Shown piece by piece: positions 1-7,729 of a stretch of DNA of 12,097 nt. How positions within the stretch are numbered: the first letter of the stretch is position 1; each line of letters opens with the position of its first letter. Under the pieces are notes generated by a model, which had not been told where the DNA came from, ran no database searches, and saw only the letters and a list, made by a program, of their open reading frames with translations. Position numbers and translations under genes: made by a program. Origin of the DNA: Atribacterota bacterium (GTDB lineage Bacteria; Atribacterota; Phoenicimicrobiia; Phoenicimicrobiales; Phoenicimicrobiaceae); assembly GCA_030666935.1 (NCBI GenBank), contig DAOUWX010000039.1:1-12097 (forward strand). The letters are read 5' to 3'.

Positions 1-792
1 CGGGAGTTTTTTAAAAAAATAGTTGTTTTTGCAAAAGAAATGGATTTATCTGTGGTAACCCATATAGCCGGATGGATAGAAATAGTTTCTAATTCTTTAA
101 AAAAATATAAGATGCGGGATTTAGAATATGTTCATTCCCTTGGTTTTACCGGAAAAAGAGCTATTGTTATTCACGGGGTATGGTTATCCAATGATGAAAT
201 AAAGATAATTGCTGATACCGAAACCAAAGTAGTTCACAATCCCGTGGCGAATATGCACCTTGGATATGGAATCGCCCCGATAACTGAAATGCTCTCCAGG
301 GGAGTAACGGTTGGACTGGGCACAGACGGAGCGGCCAGTTATACCTATGACATGTTTGAAATTGGAAAGACAGCTGCTATGTTGCAGAAAGTTAAAAATT
401 TGGATGCAGAAGCGATAACTGCGGAGAAAGTTTTGGAGATGCTCACAATTGAAGGAGCAAAAGTTTTGGGGATGGATTCTTTCACCGGTTCAATAGAGAA
501 AGGAAAACGGGCTGATATAATTCTTCTGGATTTTAATTGTCCCCATATTATGCCCGGAGGGAAAGTGGTCCCCAAGATTGTTTATAGTGCCCGGGGAGCA
601 GATGTGCTAACCAGTATAATCGATGGTAAGATCGTAATGGAAAATCGAAAGGTCTTTAATTTAAACGAAGGAAAGGTTATAAAAAATGCCCAAAGAATGA
701 GAAATGACCTTTGCGAAAAGGCCGGACAAAAAACAACCAATCTTTTAGATACCCCCTGGCCTTCTGATAAGGCCGCCTGGAGGATGAGTTAG
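1..792 (+). CDS. Amidohydrolase of the ATZ/TRZ (MtaD/SsnA-like) family, 5' end missing
   Basis: This is the C-terminal 263 codons of a metal-dependent aminohydrolase; the reading frame is open at base 1, so the true start is upstream of the window. An internal ATG at 40 is not the start, because family-like sequence precedes it. Members deaminate or dechlorinate N-heterocycles and related compounds (guanine, S-adenosylhomocysteine, hydroxyatrazine) in the cytoplasm. Visible metal or active-site positions are the His at 61-63 (HIAG), the His at 172-174 (IHGVWL), the HNP-ANMHL segment from 235, and the Asp at 325-327 in LGTDGAAS. The C-terminal sandwich domain shows the GSIEKGKRADIILLD signature. 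The first HxxH metal motif would lie upstream and cannot be checked. Oddly, the usual HxxE after the barrel His reads HIAG, so the conserved Glu is Gly. The gene ends 3 bases before the next start, so the two are co-translated. The fold family is secure; the substrate is unknown. SsnA-like enzymes sit near Mo hydroxylases, as here. Confidence 0.88.
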   Translation, partial: REFFKKIVVFAKEMDLSVVTHIAGWIEIVSNSLKKYKMRDLEYVHSLGFTGKRAIVIHGVWLSNDEIKIIADTETKVVHNPVANMHLGYGIAPITEMLSRGVTVGLGTDGAASYTYDMFEIGKTAAMLQKVKNLDAEAITAEKVLEMLTIEGAKVLGMDSFTGSIEKGKRADIILLDFNCPHIMPGGKVVPKIVYSARGADVLTSIIDGKIVMENRKVFNLNEGKVIKNAQRMRNDLCEKAGQKTTNLLDTPWPSDKAAWRMS

Positions 793-795
793 AGC

Positions 796-2568
796 ATGTC
801 AAGATTCCATAAATTGCTGAGGATTAATTTAAGTACGCAAATTTATACAGAAGAAGATATCCCTTCAGAATACGAAAAAAAATTTATTGGGGGGAAGGGG
901 ATTGGTACCGCATATCTTGTGCGGGAATTGGAGCCTCACATTGACCCCTTGGGTCCGGACAATAAGTTTATAATTGCTACCGGACCATTAAACGGAACAT
1001 CTGCCCCAGCGTCTTCCCGATATGAGATAATTACCAAATCACCGTTAACCGGAATTTATCTCGATTGTAACTCCGGGGGACATTTTGCTCAAGAAGTAAA
1101 AGCAACCGGTTTTGATATTTTCATTATCGAAGGGGTTTCGGAAAAACCCGTAATTATTTTTATTAATAATAATCAAGTTTCTTTTGTTGAGGCGAGTGAT
1201 GTCTGGGGAATGTGTGTCTATGATGCGGAAAATTACGTTAAAAAAATCCTTAAAGACCCTGCGGTAAGAGTGATGTCTATTGGTCCTGCCGGGGAAAATC
1301 TCGTACGATTTGCCAGTGTTTCCAGTGATTATTCAAGGCAAGCTGCCCGTGGAGGAACTGGGGCAGTTTTAGGTTCAAAAAAAGTTAAGGCAATAGCGGT
1401 AAAAGGAACCCGGGATATTCCCATAGTTAATTTTCGTTCATTTCTTCTTTCGGTTAAGAAGGCGCGAGAAGTTATTTTTAATAATCCGTGGGTTCCGGAT
1501 CAGCGAAAATATGGTACTCCCAGGACGGTAACACCGGTAAATGCAAATGGATTGCTGCCTGTAAATAATTTTACCGAAGGGATAGTAGAGTCTGTTGCTT
1601 CTATAGATGAATTTGCAATGGAGGCGTTGGTTAAGAAGAGATTATCTTGCGGCGAATGTCCCATTGCCTGTTCAAAAGGTTACAACAGAGGGAAATTTGC
1701 CATGGAAGGCCCGGAGTATGAAACGATAGCTCTTTTGGGTCCGAATATCGGAGTCTTAGATCTTAATGAAATTGCCGAGTTTAATTATTACTGTAACCAA
1801 TATGGACTTGACACCATGTCTACAGGAGCATTAATTGGAGCTCTTCTCACTTCCGGCAAGATTAAGATTGAAGGACGTGAGAAAAAGAAACAGACGATTA
1901 TTAAACTCCTTGATCAGATGTCTTATCGGAAAGGAATAGGAGATGTGCTGGCTGAGGGACTACGGTTTGTTGGTAAAAAATGGGATATTTCCTATCTAAT
2001 GCCAGAGATAAAAGGACTCGGTATCCCCGCTTATGATCCAAGATGCTCTGATGGGACAGCATTGGTATATATGACTGCTGACAGAGGAGCCTGTCATTTA
2101 AGATCATGGCCCTTGGGGAGAGAACTGGCCTCGCTTTGGGGAGAAAATGATCTTGATAAAAAAATAGATTTTATAAAAAATCAGCAAGATGAGAAAGCTG
2201 CTGAAGAAGGTTTAATTGTTTGTCAGTTTGCCTATGGGATAGGGTTGTTAGATGAGATTCTTCCGGAAATGCTAAACGAAGCTACAGGGGAAGATTGGAA
2301 TATTGCTAAAATGAAAATAGCAGGAGAAAGAACTTGGAATCTTTCAAAATTATTTAATGTTGGAGAGGGCATGTCTAGAGAAGATGATTATCTTCCAGAG
2401 AAGTTTGCAGTAGAAGGTATAAAGTCAGGACCCCTAAAGGGAAAGACAATGAGTAAGGGGAAACAAGATCTTATGCTTGATAAATATTATGAATTGCGCG
2501 GATGGACCAAAAAAGGAGTTCCCACATCTGAAACCTTAAAAAGATTGGACATAAAGGAAGAGTTATGA
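796..2568 (+). CDS. Tungsten-dependent aldehyde:ferredoxin oxidoreductase (AOR family)
   Basis: A 590-residue protein, close to the roughly 600 usual for the family. Members oxidise aldehydes to carboxylic acids, or run in reverse, and pass electrons to ferredoxin through one [4Fe-4S] cluster next to a tungsten bis-pterin site. The N-terminal domain contains the GGKGIGTAYL segment near residue 32. The cluster cysteines are C285, C288 and C292 (CGECPIAC) plus C476 (EGLIVCQF). The EGPEYET segment at 304-310 and DRGACH at 429-434 match conserved active-site regions. The two pterin-binding motifs, normally DxxGLD and DxxGLC, read NQYGLD (334-339) and EGLIVC (471-476), both somewhat off consensus. 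The start at 796 is preceded by AGGA at 781-784 inside the upstream gene. The stop overlaps the next ATG (ATGA), which ties it to the polyferredoxin. The family call is firm; whether it acts on sugar, aromatic or aliphatic aldehydes cannot be told. Confidence 0.94.
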   Translation: MSRFHKLLRINLSTQIYTEEDIPSEYEKKFIGGKGIGTAYLVRELEPHIDPLGPDNKFIIATGPLNGTSAPASSRYEIITKSPLTGIYLDCNSGGHFAQEVKATGFDIFIIEGVSEKPVIIFINNNQVSFVEASDVWGMCVYDAENYVKKILKDPAVRVMSIGPAGENLVRFASVSSDYSRQAARGGTGAVLGSKKVKAIAVKGTRDIPIVNFRSFLLSVKKAREVIFNNPWVPDQRKYGTPRTVTPVNANGLLPVNNFTEGIVESVASIDEFAMEALVKKRLSCGECPIACSKGYNRGKFAMEGPEYETIALLGPNIGVLDLNEIAEFNYYCNQYGLDTMSTGALIGALLTSGKIKIEGREKKKQTIIKLLDQMSYRKGIGDVLAEGLRFVGKKWDISYLMPEIKGLGIPAYDPRCSDGTALVYMTADRGACHLRSWPLGRELASLWGENDLDKKIDFIKNQQDEKAAEEGLIVCQFAYGIGLLDEILPEMLNEATGEDWNIAKMKIAGERTWNLSKLFNVGEGMSREDDYLPEKFAVEGIKSGPLKGKTMSKGKQDLMLDKYYELRGWTKKGVPTSETLKRLDIKEEL

Positions 2569-2942
2569 GTTTTTTAAGAGTAGATAAGGATTTATGTACA
2601 GGTTGCCGTATTTGTGAGACAGCCTGTTCGATAGCAAAAGAAAGAGTAATAAATAGGGCTAAAAGTAGAATTCATATATACCGAAGCGATGTTTTAGAAC
2701 TTATTGAGCGTGTATGCATTCAATGTTCTGAACCTGTTTGCCTATCAGCATGCCCACAGGGAGCAATTTATAAGAAGGAGAACAATGTTCGAGTAGAAGA
2801 AACAAAATGTACCGGGTGTGGTGAGTGTGTAAAGGTGTGTGATAGACTGTTTCTCTCTCCGGAAGGCGATAAAGTCTTAATGTGTGACCAGTGTGGTGCC
2901 TGTGTGTTGAAATGTCCTGAAGATGCTTTAATAATCGAGTAG
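2565..2942 (+). CDS. Four-cluster [4Fe-4S] ferredoxin-type electron transfer subunit (AorA/HycB-like)
   Basis: A 125-residue cytoplasmic iron-sulfur protein with 16 cysteines arranged as four cubane motifs: C11/14/17/21, C51/54/59/63 (with the wider CxxCxxxxCxxxC spacing), C82/85/88/92 and C107/110/113/117. This pattern is typical of electron-wire subunits of oxidoreductases such as HycB, CooF and the AorA subunit of bacterial AOR complexes. It has no signal peptide or membrane segment. Its start overlaps the AOR stop by 4 bases and is preceded by AAGGA at 2554-2558, so coupled translation in fixed ratio with the AOR is likely. By position it should take electrons from the AOR and deliver them to soluble ferredoxin or to the FMN/Fe-S protein encoded next. 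Cluster content is clear; the partner assignment is inferred from gene order. Confidence 0.9.
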   Translation: MSFLRVDKDLCTGCRICETACSIAKERVINRAKSRIHIYRSDVLELIERVCIQCSEPVCLSACPQGAIYKKENNVRVEETKCTGCGECVKVCDRLFLSPEGDKVLMCDQCGACVLKCPEDALIIE

Positions 2943-2957
2943 ATAAAGGAGAAAATT

Positions 2958-4046
2958 ATGTCAAATATCTCTATAGATTTTCTTGGCTTTACTCTAAAAA
3001 ACCCACTTATGCTTACAGAGGGTCCTCTTTCGGGTTCTTTGGAACTTATAGAAAAGGCCTCAAAATTTGAGATTGGCATGATTTTTACTAAAGGCATTAG
3101 ACTTGAATCTACAGAATCTCCGGTGCCATATATCCGAAAGTATGAAAGAAGCCTTATTAATGCAGATTGGTCAGACATAGGTTTCCAAGAATGGCTAAGA
3201 ACGATAAATTCTCTTCAAACAGACATACCGATAGTAACAAGTATTGCCAAGAATTACCTAAATCCTGATACAGCTGTGGAGATGGCAGTTGAACTGGTAA
3301 AGGCAGGTTCAAAAACAATATCTTTTGTAGATTATGATCCAATACAATTGGTTGACACGGTAAAAAAAGCAAGACCTCTCATTAAAGCACCGCTTATGGT
3401 AAAATTACCGCCATTTCTTCCTAATTTGGAAGATGTTTTAAAGAGTTTGGTTTCTGCCGGGGTAGATGCTATTGCAGCAATGGATTCTATTGGACCTGTT
3501 CTTTCTATCGACATCAAAACCGGTGAACCGATTATGGGTAGCAAGGATGGAAGTGCTTACCTATCAGGAAAGTACATTCTTCCGGTTACCTTGAAATATA
3601 TTTATGAAATTTCGAGATTTGTAGATGTACCGGTGGTTGGCGTTGGTGGTGTTACTGATTATAAATCAGCAATCCAGATGATTATGGCTGGTGCGACCGG
3701 AGTTGGAATGGTTACCGCACCGATACTTGAAGGTTTTGACGTATTTAATAAAACAGCTTCCGGTATTAAAGAATACCTTGAAGAGAAGGGTTTAGAAAAA
3801 GTCGGAGAGCTCAGAGGGATAACCCATCGAAAGGTTAGAGAGAGAAATATATCTACAAATTTAAAAGCGGAAATAAATCAAGCAAAGTGTACTTCCTGTG
3901 GGTTATGCGAGAAAATTTGTTACTCTAAAGCAGTTATTATAGAAGATGAGAAATATCGAATTATAAAAGAAAAATGTGTGGGTTGCGGACTTTGTGCAAG
4001 TGTTTGTTCTTTTGATTCAATAACTTTTAACGGAAGGATAATTTAA
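2958..4046 (+). CDS. Dihydroorotate/dihydropyrimidine dehydrogenase-like (PreA-like) FMN barrel with two C-terminal [4Fe-4S] motifs
   Basis: A 362-residue protein. Residues 1 to about 295 are a DHOD-type FMN barrel: LKNPLMLTEG at the N-terminus, TKGIRLESTESPVPYI, the SLINADW region, VKLPPF, an IDIKTGEP-SAYLSG stretch, and the phosphate-binding VGVGGVTDYKSA-MAGATGVGM. Residues 305 to 362 hold two CxxCxxCxxxC motifs (C311/314/317/321 and C340/343/346/350), as in PreA of NAD-dependent dihydropyrimidine dehydrogenase. The usual Pro after the last Cys is Tyr or Ser. The catalytic loop that normally reads N-x-(S)-C-P is replaced by SFVDYDP (122-128), with no Cys or Ser base and a shortened loop, so classical pyrimidine chemistry is doubtful. 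It may instead be an FMN electron-transfer partner of the AOR. A strong site AAAGGAG (2945-2951) precedes the ATG, and the gene overlaps the next by one base. Fold confident; function uncertain. Confidence 0.82.
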   Translation: MSNISIDFLGFTLKNPLMLTEGPLSGSLELIEKASKFEIGMIFTKGIRLESTESPVPYIRKYERSLINADWSDIGFQEWLRTINSLQTDIPIVTSIAKNYLNPDTAVEMAVELVKAGSKTISFVDYDPIQLVDTVKKARPLIKAPLMVKLPPFLPNLEDVLKSLVSAGVDAIAAMDSIGPVLSIDIKTGEPIMGSKDGSAYLSGKYILPVTLKYIYEISRFVDVPVVGVGGVTDYKSAIQMIMAGATGVGMVTAPILEGFDVFNKTASGIKEYLEEKGLEKVGELRGITHRKVRERNISTNLKAEINQAKCTSCGLCEKICYSKAVIIEDEKYRIIKEKCVGCGLCASVCSFDSITFNGRII

Positions 4047-6037
4047 TGATAAATAAAAAACTTAGTGAAAAAGAATTAATTGAAGCTGCCTCTAAAATGA
4101 GATTTTATTCATTGTTGAGTATTCATGCCGCTGGATCAGGGCATCCGGGTGGTTCACTTTCAATTATGGATATAACAGCTGCCTTATACCTTAATGTTGC
4201 AAATCTTGATCCTAAAAATCCCGAATGGGAAGATAGAGATAGAATAATCTTTTCTGCCGGACATAAAGCTCCCGCGCAATATGCCGGGCTTGCTCTTGCA
4301 GGATTTTTTAATATCGAAGACATGATCACCTTAAGAAAATTTAACAGTCGTTTTCAGGGACATCCACATGCTCCCGATCTTCCCGGGATTGAAGTTTCAA
4401 CTGGTTCATTAGGTCAGGGCCTGAGCATTGCCTGTGGTATTGCTCTTTCAGGAAAACTTAATAATAAAAAATATCGAGTATTTTGTATTATGGGTGATGG
4501 TGAACAGCAGGAAGGTAGTGTATGGGAATCTGCCATGACTGCCGGTAATTATTCGCTTAATAATCTCATTGGAATTGTTGATAGAAATAGACTTCAGATC
4601 GATGGTGAAGTAGATTCAATTATGAAAATATCCCCCCTGGATCAGAAATATCGGGCTTTTGGATGGGAGGTTATAGAAATAGATGGCCATAATATGAGGG
4701 AAATACTTAATGCCTTTGAGAAAGCAAGTGAATCGAAAGATAAACCCACCCTTATTATTGCAAATACTATAAAAGGCAAGGGAGTATCCTTTATGGAAAA
4801 CAAGGTTGAGTGGCACGGAGCGGCAACGAAGGATAATGAAGAATTATTTGAAGCTCTTAGTGACCTTCCACATAACTATTTATCTAAAGATAAAATTCTA
4901 ACTCTATTAGATAAGGCAAAAACTTTTTCCATAGAGCAAAACAAAAGACTTGATTCTGTCTTACCTGAGTATTCAAAAGATTATTGGTGGAATAAAGAAA
5001 ATTGTATGAAAGTCAAGATGAAGCCGAACAGAAATGGATTTGGTGAAGGTATTGCACGAGCCGGGGAACATCCCAAGGTGGTTACAATACATGCTGATAT
5101 TTCAAATTCTATCAAAATTACTGATTTTGAAAAAGCTGATCCAACTCGGGAAAACCGGGTAATCAATGCGGGGATAGCGGAACAAAATATGATGACAATG
5201 GCAGCCGGACTTGCTAGTGAGGGTTGGATACCCGTAGTCGGTACTTATGGCGTTTTTGCCTCAGGCAGGCCATGGGATCAAATTAGGACAACCATATGTA
5301 ATGACCGTCTTAATGTGAAGATTATAGGTGCACATGGAGGAATTTCTGTTGGACCTGATGGCGGAACACATCAAGCCCTGGAAGACATTTCACTAATAAC
5401 CATACTTCCCAATATGCGTATGGGGGTTCCTTGCGATGCAGAGGAAGCCAGGAAGATGTTCGAATATATGTTGTTAGAAGTGCAGGGTCCCTGCTATTTA
5501 AGATTGGCTAGAGAAGCAACCCCGGTAGTGACCGATGAAAATACCCCATTTGAATTTAGCAAGGCAAATATAGTGCGGTATCGCAAAAAAGGAGAGATGT
5601 TCAAGGAAGCCTTCGATATTCAGATTGCAAAAAATTATAAGAATGAAGGGGAAGACCTTTCAATTATAGCGTGTGGACCCATACTTACCGAAACGATGAG
5701 GGCAGCTTATATTTTAAAAGAAGAATCAGGGATAGAGTGCAGGGTAATAAATATGCATACTGTAAAACCTATTGATGAAGATACGATTATGAGGGCAGTT
5801 AGAGAAACTGGTGTAATTCTTACTTGTGAAGAACATCAAAAGGGTGGTTTTGGGAATCTTGTTGCCGGTGTTATTGGTAAAAACAAAGAATACTCACTCC
5901 CCCTTATATTTGAATCAATCGGTATAGACGATAAATTTGGGGTATCGGGAAATATAAGAGAACTCTTTAATGCATACGAAATATCTGCGGAATTTATTGT
6001 GCAAAAAGCATTAAAATGCTTAATACATAAAAGATAG
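4046..6037 (+). CDS. Transketolase, full-length thiamine-diphosphate enzyme
   Basis: A 663-residue protein, equal in length to classical single-chain transketolase, which moves a two-carbon ketol unit between sugar phosphates in the cytoplasm. The N-terminal PP domain has SGHPGG with H33, a GDG motif (150-152) followed at N181 by the Asn of the thiamine/Mg site, and H257 in EWHGA. The central Pyr domain has the activating glutamate E379 in IAEQNM and the loop with H430 and H442 (GPDGGTHQ). The C-terminal domain follows, with an apparently charged insertion around 510-540. Wording of the motifs resembles the split N/C transketolases of anaerobes, joined here into one chain by a charged linker near 270-325. 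Translation starts at a TAATG junction with the upstream gene and has GGAAGGA at 4032-4038. Its place in a catabolic operon suggests a dedicated role with a substrate such as hydroxypyruvate or an unusual ketose phosphate (inference) rather than housekeeping. Confidence 0.93.
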   Translation: MINKKLSEKELIEAASKMRFYSLLSIHAAGSGHPGGSLSIMDITAALYLNVANLDPKNPEWEDRDRIIFSAGHKAPAQYAGLALAGFFNIEDMITLRKFNSRFQGHPHAPDLPGIEVSTGSLGQGLSIACGIALSGKLNNKKYRVFCIMGDGEQQEGSVWESAMTAGNYSLNNLIGIVDRNRLQIDGEVDSIMKISPLDQKYRAFGWEVIEIDGHNMREILNAFEKASESKDKPTLIIANTIKGKGVSFMENKVEWHGAATKDNEELFEALSDLPHNYLSKDKILTLLDKAKTFSIEQNKRLDSVLPEYSKDYWWNKENCMKVKMKPNRNGFGEGIARAGEHPKVVTIHADISNSIKITDFEKADPTRENRVINAGIAEQNMMTMAAGLASEGWIPVVGTYGVFASGRPWDQIRTTICNDRLNVKIIGAHGGISVGPDGGTHQALEDISLITILPNMRMGVPCDAEEARKMFEYMLLEVQGPCYLRLAREATPVVTDENTPFEFSKANIVRYRKKGEMFKEAFDIQIAKNYKNEGEDLSIIACGPILTETMRAAYILKEESGIECRVINMHTVKPIDEDTIMRAVRETGVILTCEEHQKGGFGNLVAGVIGKNKEYSLPLIFESIGIDDKFGVSGNIRELFNAYEISAEFIVQKALKCLIHKR

Positions 6038-6040
6038 GAG
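6036..6040 (+). promoter_or_regulatory. Ribosome binding site supporting a TTG start for the GntR gene
   Basis: AGGAG overlaps the transketolase stop codon and lies 8 bases before TTG at 6049. No in-frame ATG exists near the expected N-terminus, and the GntR helix-turn-helix begins only a few residues later. This site therefore decides the TTG start. Confidence 0.7.
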
Positions 6041-6048
6041 AAAATATC

Positions 6049-6771
6049 TTGCTTGATGTTGTCAAAACTTTAACCGTTTCTGAAGCAGTTGCAGAGAAGT
6101 TAGTTAATCAAATTTCAAAAGGTAAGTTAGTCTGGGGACAGAAACTGCCCTCTCAAAGAAAATTAGCAAAGATGTTGAATGTAGGAACTTCTTCTTTGAG
6201 AGAAGGGCTGCAAATGCTTCATGCAACAGGGTTTATTGAAATCAAAAGAGGCCAGGGAACCTATATAACCAAAAATTCCTCAATACCTCTATCGAAAAAT
6301 ATTACCTTGTCGTTAAATATTGATTCAGATGTTAGAAATCTAATGGAAGCCCGGAAAATACTGGAAGTAGATATAGCAATTTTAGCAGCAAAAAAGGCAA
6401 AACCGAGAGATATAAAAAGGATGACTACATATCTGGAAAACTACGAAAACTTTCTGGGCAAAGACAACCTGAAAGCTTCAGAATATGATTTAAAATTTCA
6501 TTTAGCCCTTGTCGAAAGTGTGGATAACCCTTTACTTTATAAAATTAGTTTAGCCATAAGAACATCCTTGGAGGAATTTATAGGTAGTATAGAACATACC
6601 AAGAAAGGTTTAGATAATCACTGGAAGGTACTGGAAGCTGTTAAAGCGAGAGAGATAACCAAGACGAGGGATGCCATGAGAACACTTCTTGCTTCAACCG
6701 AGCGCACCTATTTAAAAACATGTAATAAAATTGATAAGGAGAAAAAACATGGACAAAATTTTATTGGATAG
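6049..6771 (+). CDS. GntR family transcriptional regulator, FadR/FCD subfamily
   Basis: A 240-residue DNA-binding regulator. Residues 8-74 form the winged helix-turn-helix, with the signature LPSQRKLAKMLNV followed by SSLREGLQML and the wing GFIEIKRGQGTYIT. Residues from about 92 to 225 form an all-helical FCD effector domain. Of the usual FCD metal ligands, D147 and H151 (Asp-x3-His) and H191 are present, but the position of the last His, about 22 residues on, is Leu (L213). Metal binding may thus be altered. The start is TTG, using AGGAG at 6036-6040. The 3' end overlaps the hydroxyacid dehydrogenase by 23 bases. It sits in the middle of the operon, so it probably autoregulates and controls these genes in response to an organic-acid or related pathway intermediate, as many FCD proteins do. 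No operator could be defined, because the operon promoter is outside the window. Confidence 0.92.
   Translation: MLDVVKTLTVSEAVAEKLVNQISKGKLVWGQKLPSQRKLAKMLNVGTSSLREGLQMLHATGFIEIKRGQGTYITKNSSIPLSKNITLSLNIDSDVRNLMEARKILEVDIAILAAKKAKPRDIKRMTTYLENYENFLGKDNLKASEYDLKFHLALVESVDNPLLYKISLAIRTSLEEFIGSIEHTKKGLDNHWKVLEAVKAREITKTRDAMRTLLASTERTYLKTCNKIDKEKKHGQNFIG
6736..6741 (+). promoter_or_regulatory. Ribosome binding site fixing the hydroxyacid dehydrogenase start
   Basis: AAGGAG lies 7 bases before ATG at 6749. An upstream in-frame TTG at 6731 would put this site inside the coding region and has no site of its own, so 6749 is preferred. Confidence 0.75.
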
Positions 6772-7729
6772 ACCTCTGCACAAAGAAGCCCTTAATCTTC
6801 TAAAGAAAAATGTAGAAGTTATTGAAATCTACGATAATGACACAAAAAAATTATTAAAGAGTTTAGCAGAAGTTGAAGGGGTTATCTGTTCCGCTGTTTT
6901 CAAGATTGGCAAAAAAGAGATAGAAAATTCGAAAAATCTTAAGGTGGTAGGCCGTCCCGGCGTAGGGTATGATAGTGTAGATATTTCTGCTGCCACAAAT
7001 ACAGGTATACCGGTTGTTTATGCCCCCGATGGCCCTACTGAATCAGTGGCGGAACATGTATTTGGAATGATGATAATGCTGTCTAAAAAAATAAATGTAG
7101 TTGAGAAGGCTTTGAGAGCCAGAGGTGATTTCTTAATTAGGACCAGAGTAACAGGTATGGAGCTATATGGTAAAACGATTGGTTTGATTGGTGCAGGGCG
7201 GATAGGAAAGAGAGTAGCCGAGATAGCAAAAAAAGCTTTTAATATGAAAATTATTATCTTTGACCCATATCTTTCGGATTGTAAAGATTTTCTCGATGGA
7301 GAATTTTCTCGAATGGAGAATTTATCCGAATTACTAAAAAACTCAGATGTAATATCCGTGCATATTCCATTTAATAAAAAAACCGAAAAATTTATTGGTG
7401 AAAAAGAGATTGATTTAATGAAAAGTACCGCCATCTTTATCAATACTTCCCGCGGAGGAGTTGTAGACGAGAAGGCTCTTATTACCGCATTGAAGAATAG
7501 TAAGATTGCTGGTGCCGGTCTTGATGTTTTTGAAAAAGAGCCTCCTGACCCAGATAACCCACTGCTTAAATTGGAAAATACGGTGGTGACTCCGCATCTA
7601 AGTAGTTTTACAGATGAAGGAAAATTAAAGATGGGTATGGATGTAGTGAAGGGAGCCCTGGATGTTTTAGGAGGGAGAAAACCCCGGTTTATTGTTAATC
7701 CCGAGGTATGGGATAGTAGAAAAAAATGA
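6749..7729 (+). CDS. D-isomer-specific 2-hydroxyacid dehydrogenase (SerA/GyaR-like, no ACT domain)
   Basis: A 326-residue NAD(P)-dependent dehydrogenase interconverting a D-2-hydroxyacid and its 2-oxoacid. The catalytic domain carries GRPGVGYDSVD and the hinge TESVAEHVFGM. The Rossmann domain has G148-x-G150-x2-G153 (GLIGAGRIG). The catalytic triad is visible as R235 (NTSRGG), E264 (DVFEKEP) and H283 (TPHLSS). The chain ends soon after the catalytic His region, so the ACT regulatory domain of biosynthetic SerA is absent. This favours a catabolic glycerate/hydroxypyruvate, glyoxylate or related reductase over serine synthesis. FDPYL after the second strand of the nucleotide fold places Asp where NAD(H)-preferring enzymes have an acidic residue. 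It overlaps the GntR gene by 23 bases and the next gene by 4. If its product is hydroxypyruvate, that is a transketolase donor, which would link it to the upstream gene; this link is inference. Confidence 0.9.
   Translation: MDKILLDRPLHKEALNLLKKNVEVIEIYDNDTKKLLKSLAEVEGVICSAVFKIGKKEIENSKNLKVVGRPGVGYDSVDISAATNTGIPVVYAPDGPTESVAEHVFGMMIMLSKKINVVEKALRARGDFLIRTRVTGMELYGKTIGLIGAGRIGKRVAEIAKKAFNMKIIIFDPYLSDCKDFLDGEFSRMENLSELLKNSDVISVHIPFNKKTEKFIGEKEIDLMKSTAIFINTSRGGVVDEKALITALKNSKIAGAGLDVFEKEPPDPDNPLLKLENTVVTPHLSSFTDEGKLKMGMDVVKGALDVLGGRKPRFIVNPEVWDSRKK

Noticed and set aside
2768..3178. Minus-strand open frame of 136 codons
   Set aside because: It is antisense to the polyferredoxin and FMN/Fe-S genes, whose Cys motifs prove the + strand is coding; no ribosome site or recognisable domain.
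6731..6748. TTG start for the hydroxyacid dehydrogenase giving six extra residues
   Set aside because: It would translate through the AAGGAG ribosome site; ATG at 6749 is well placed behind that site.
7018..7443. Minus-strand open frame of 141 codons
   Set aside because: It is the shadow of the Rossmann domain of the hydroxyacid dehydrogenase and shows low-complexity composition.
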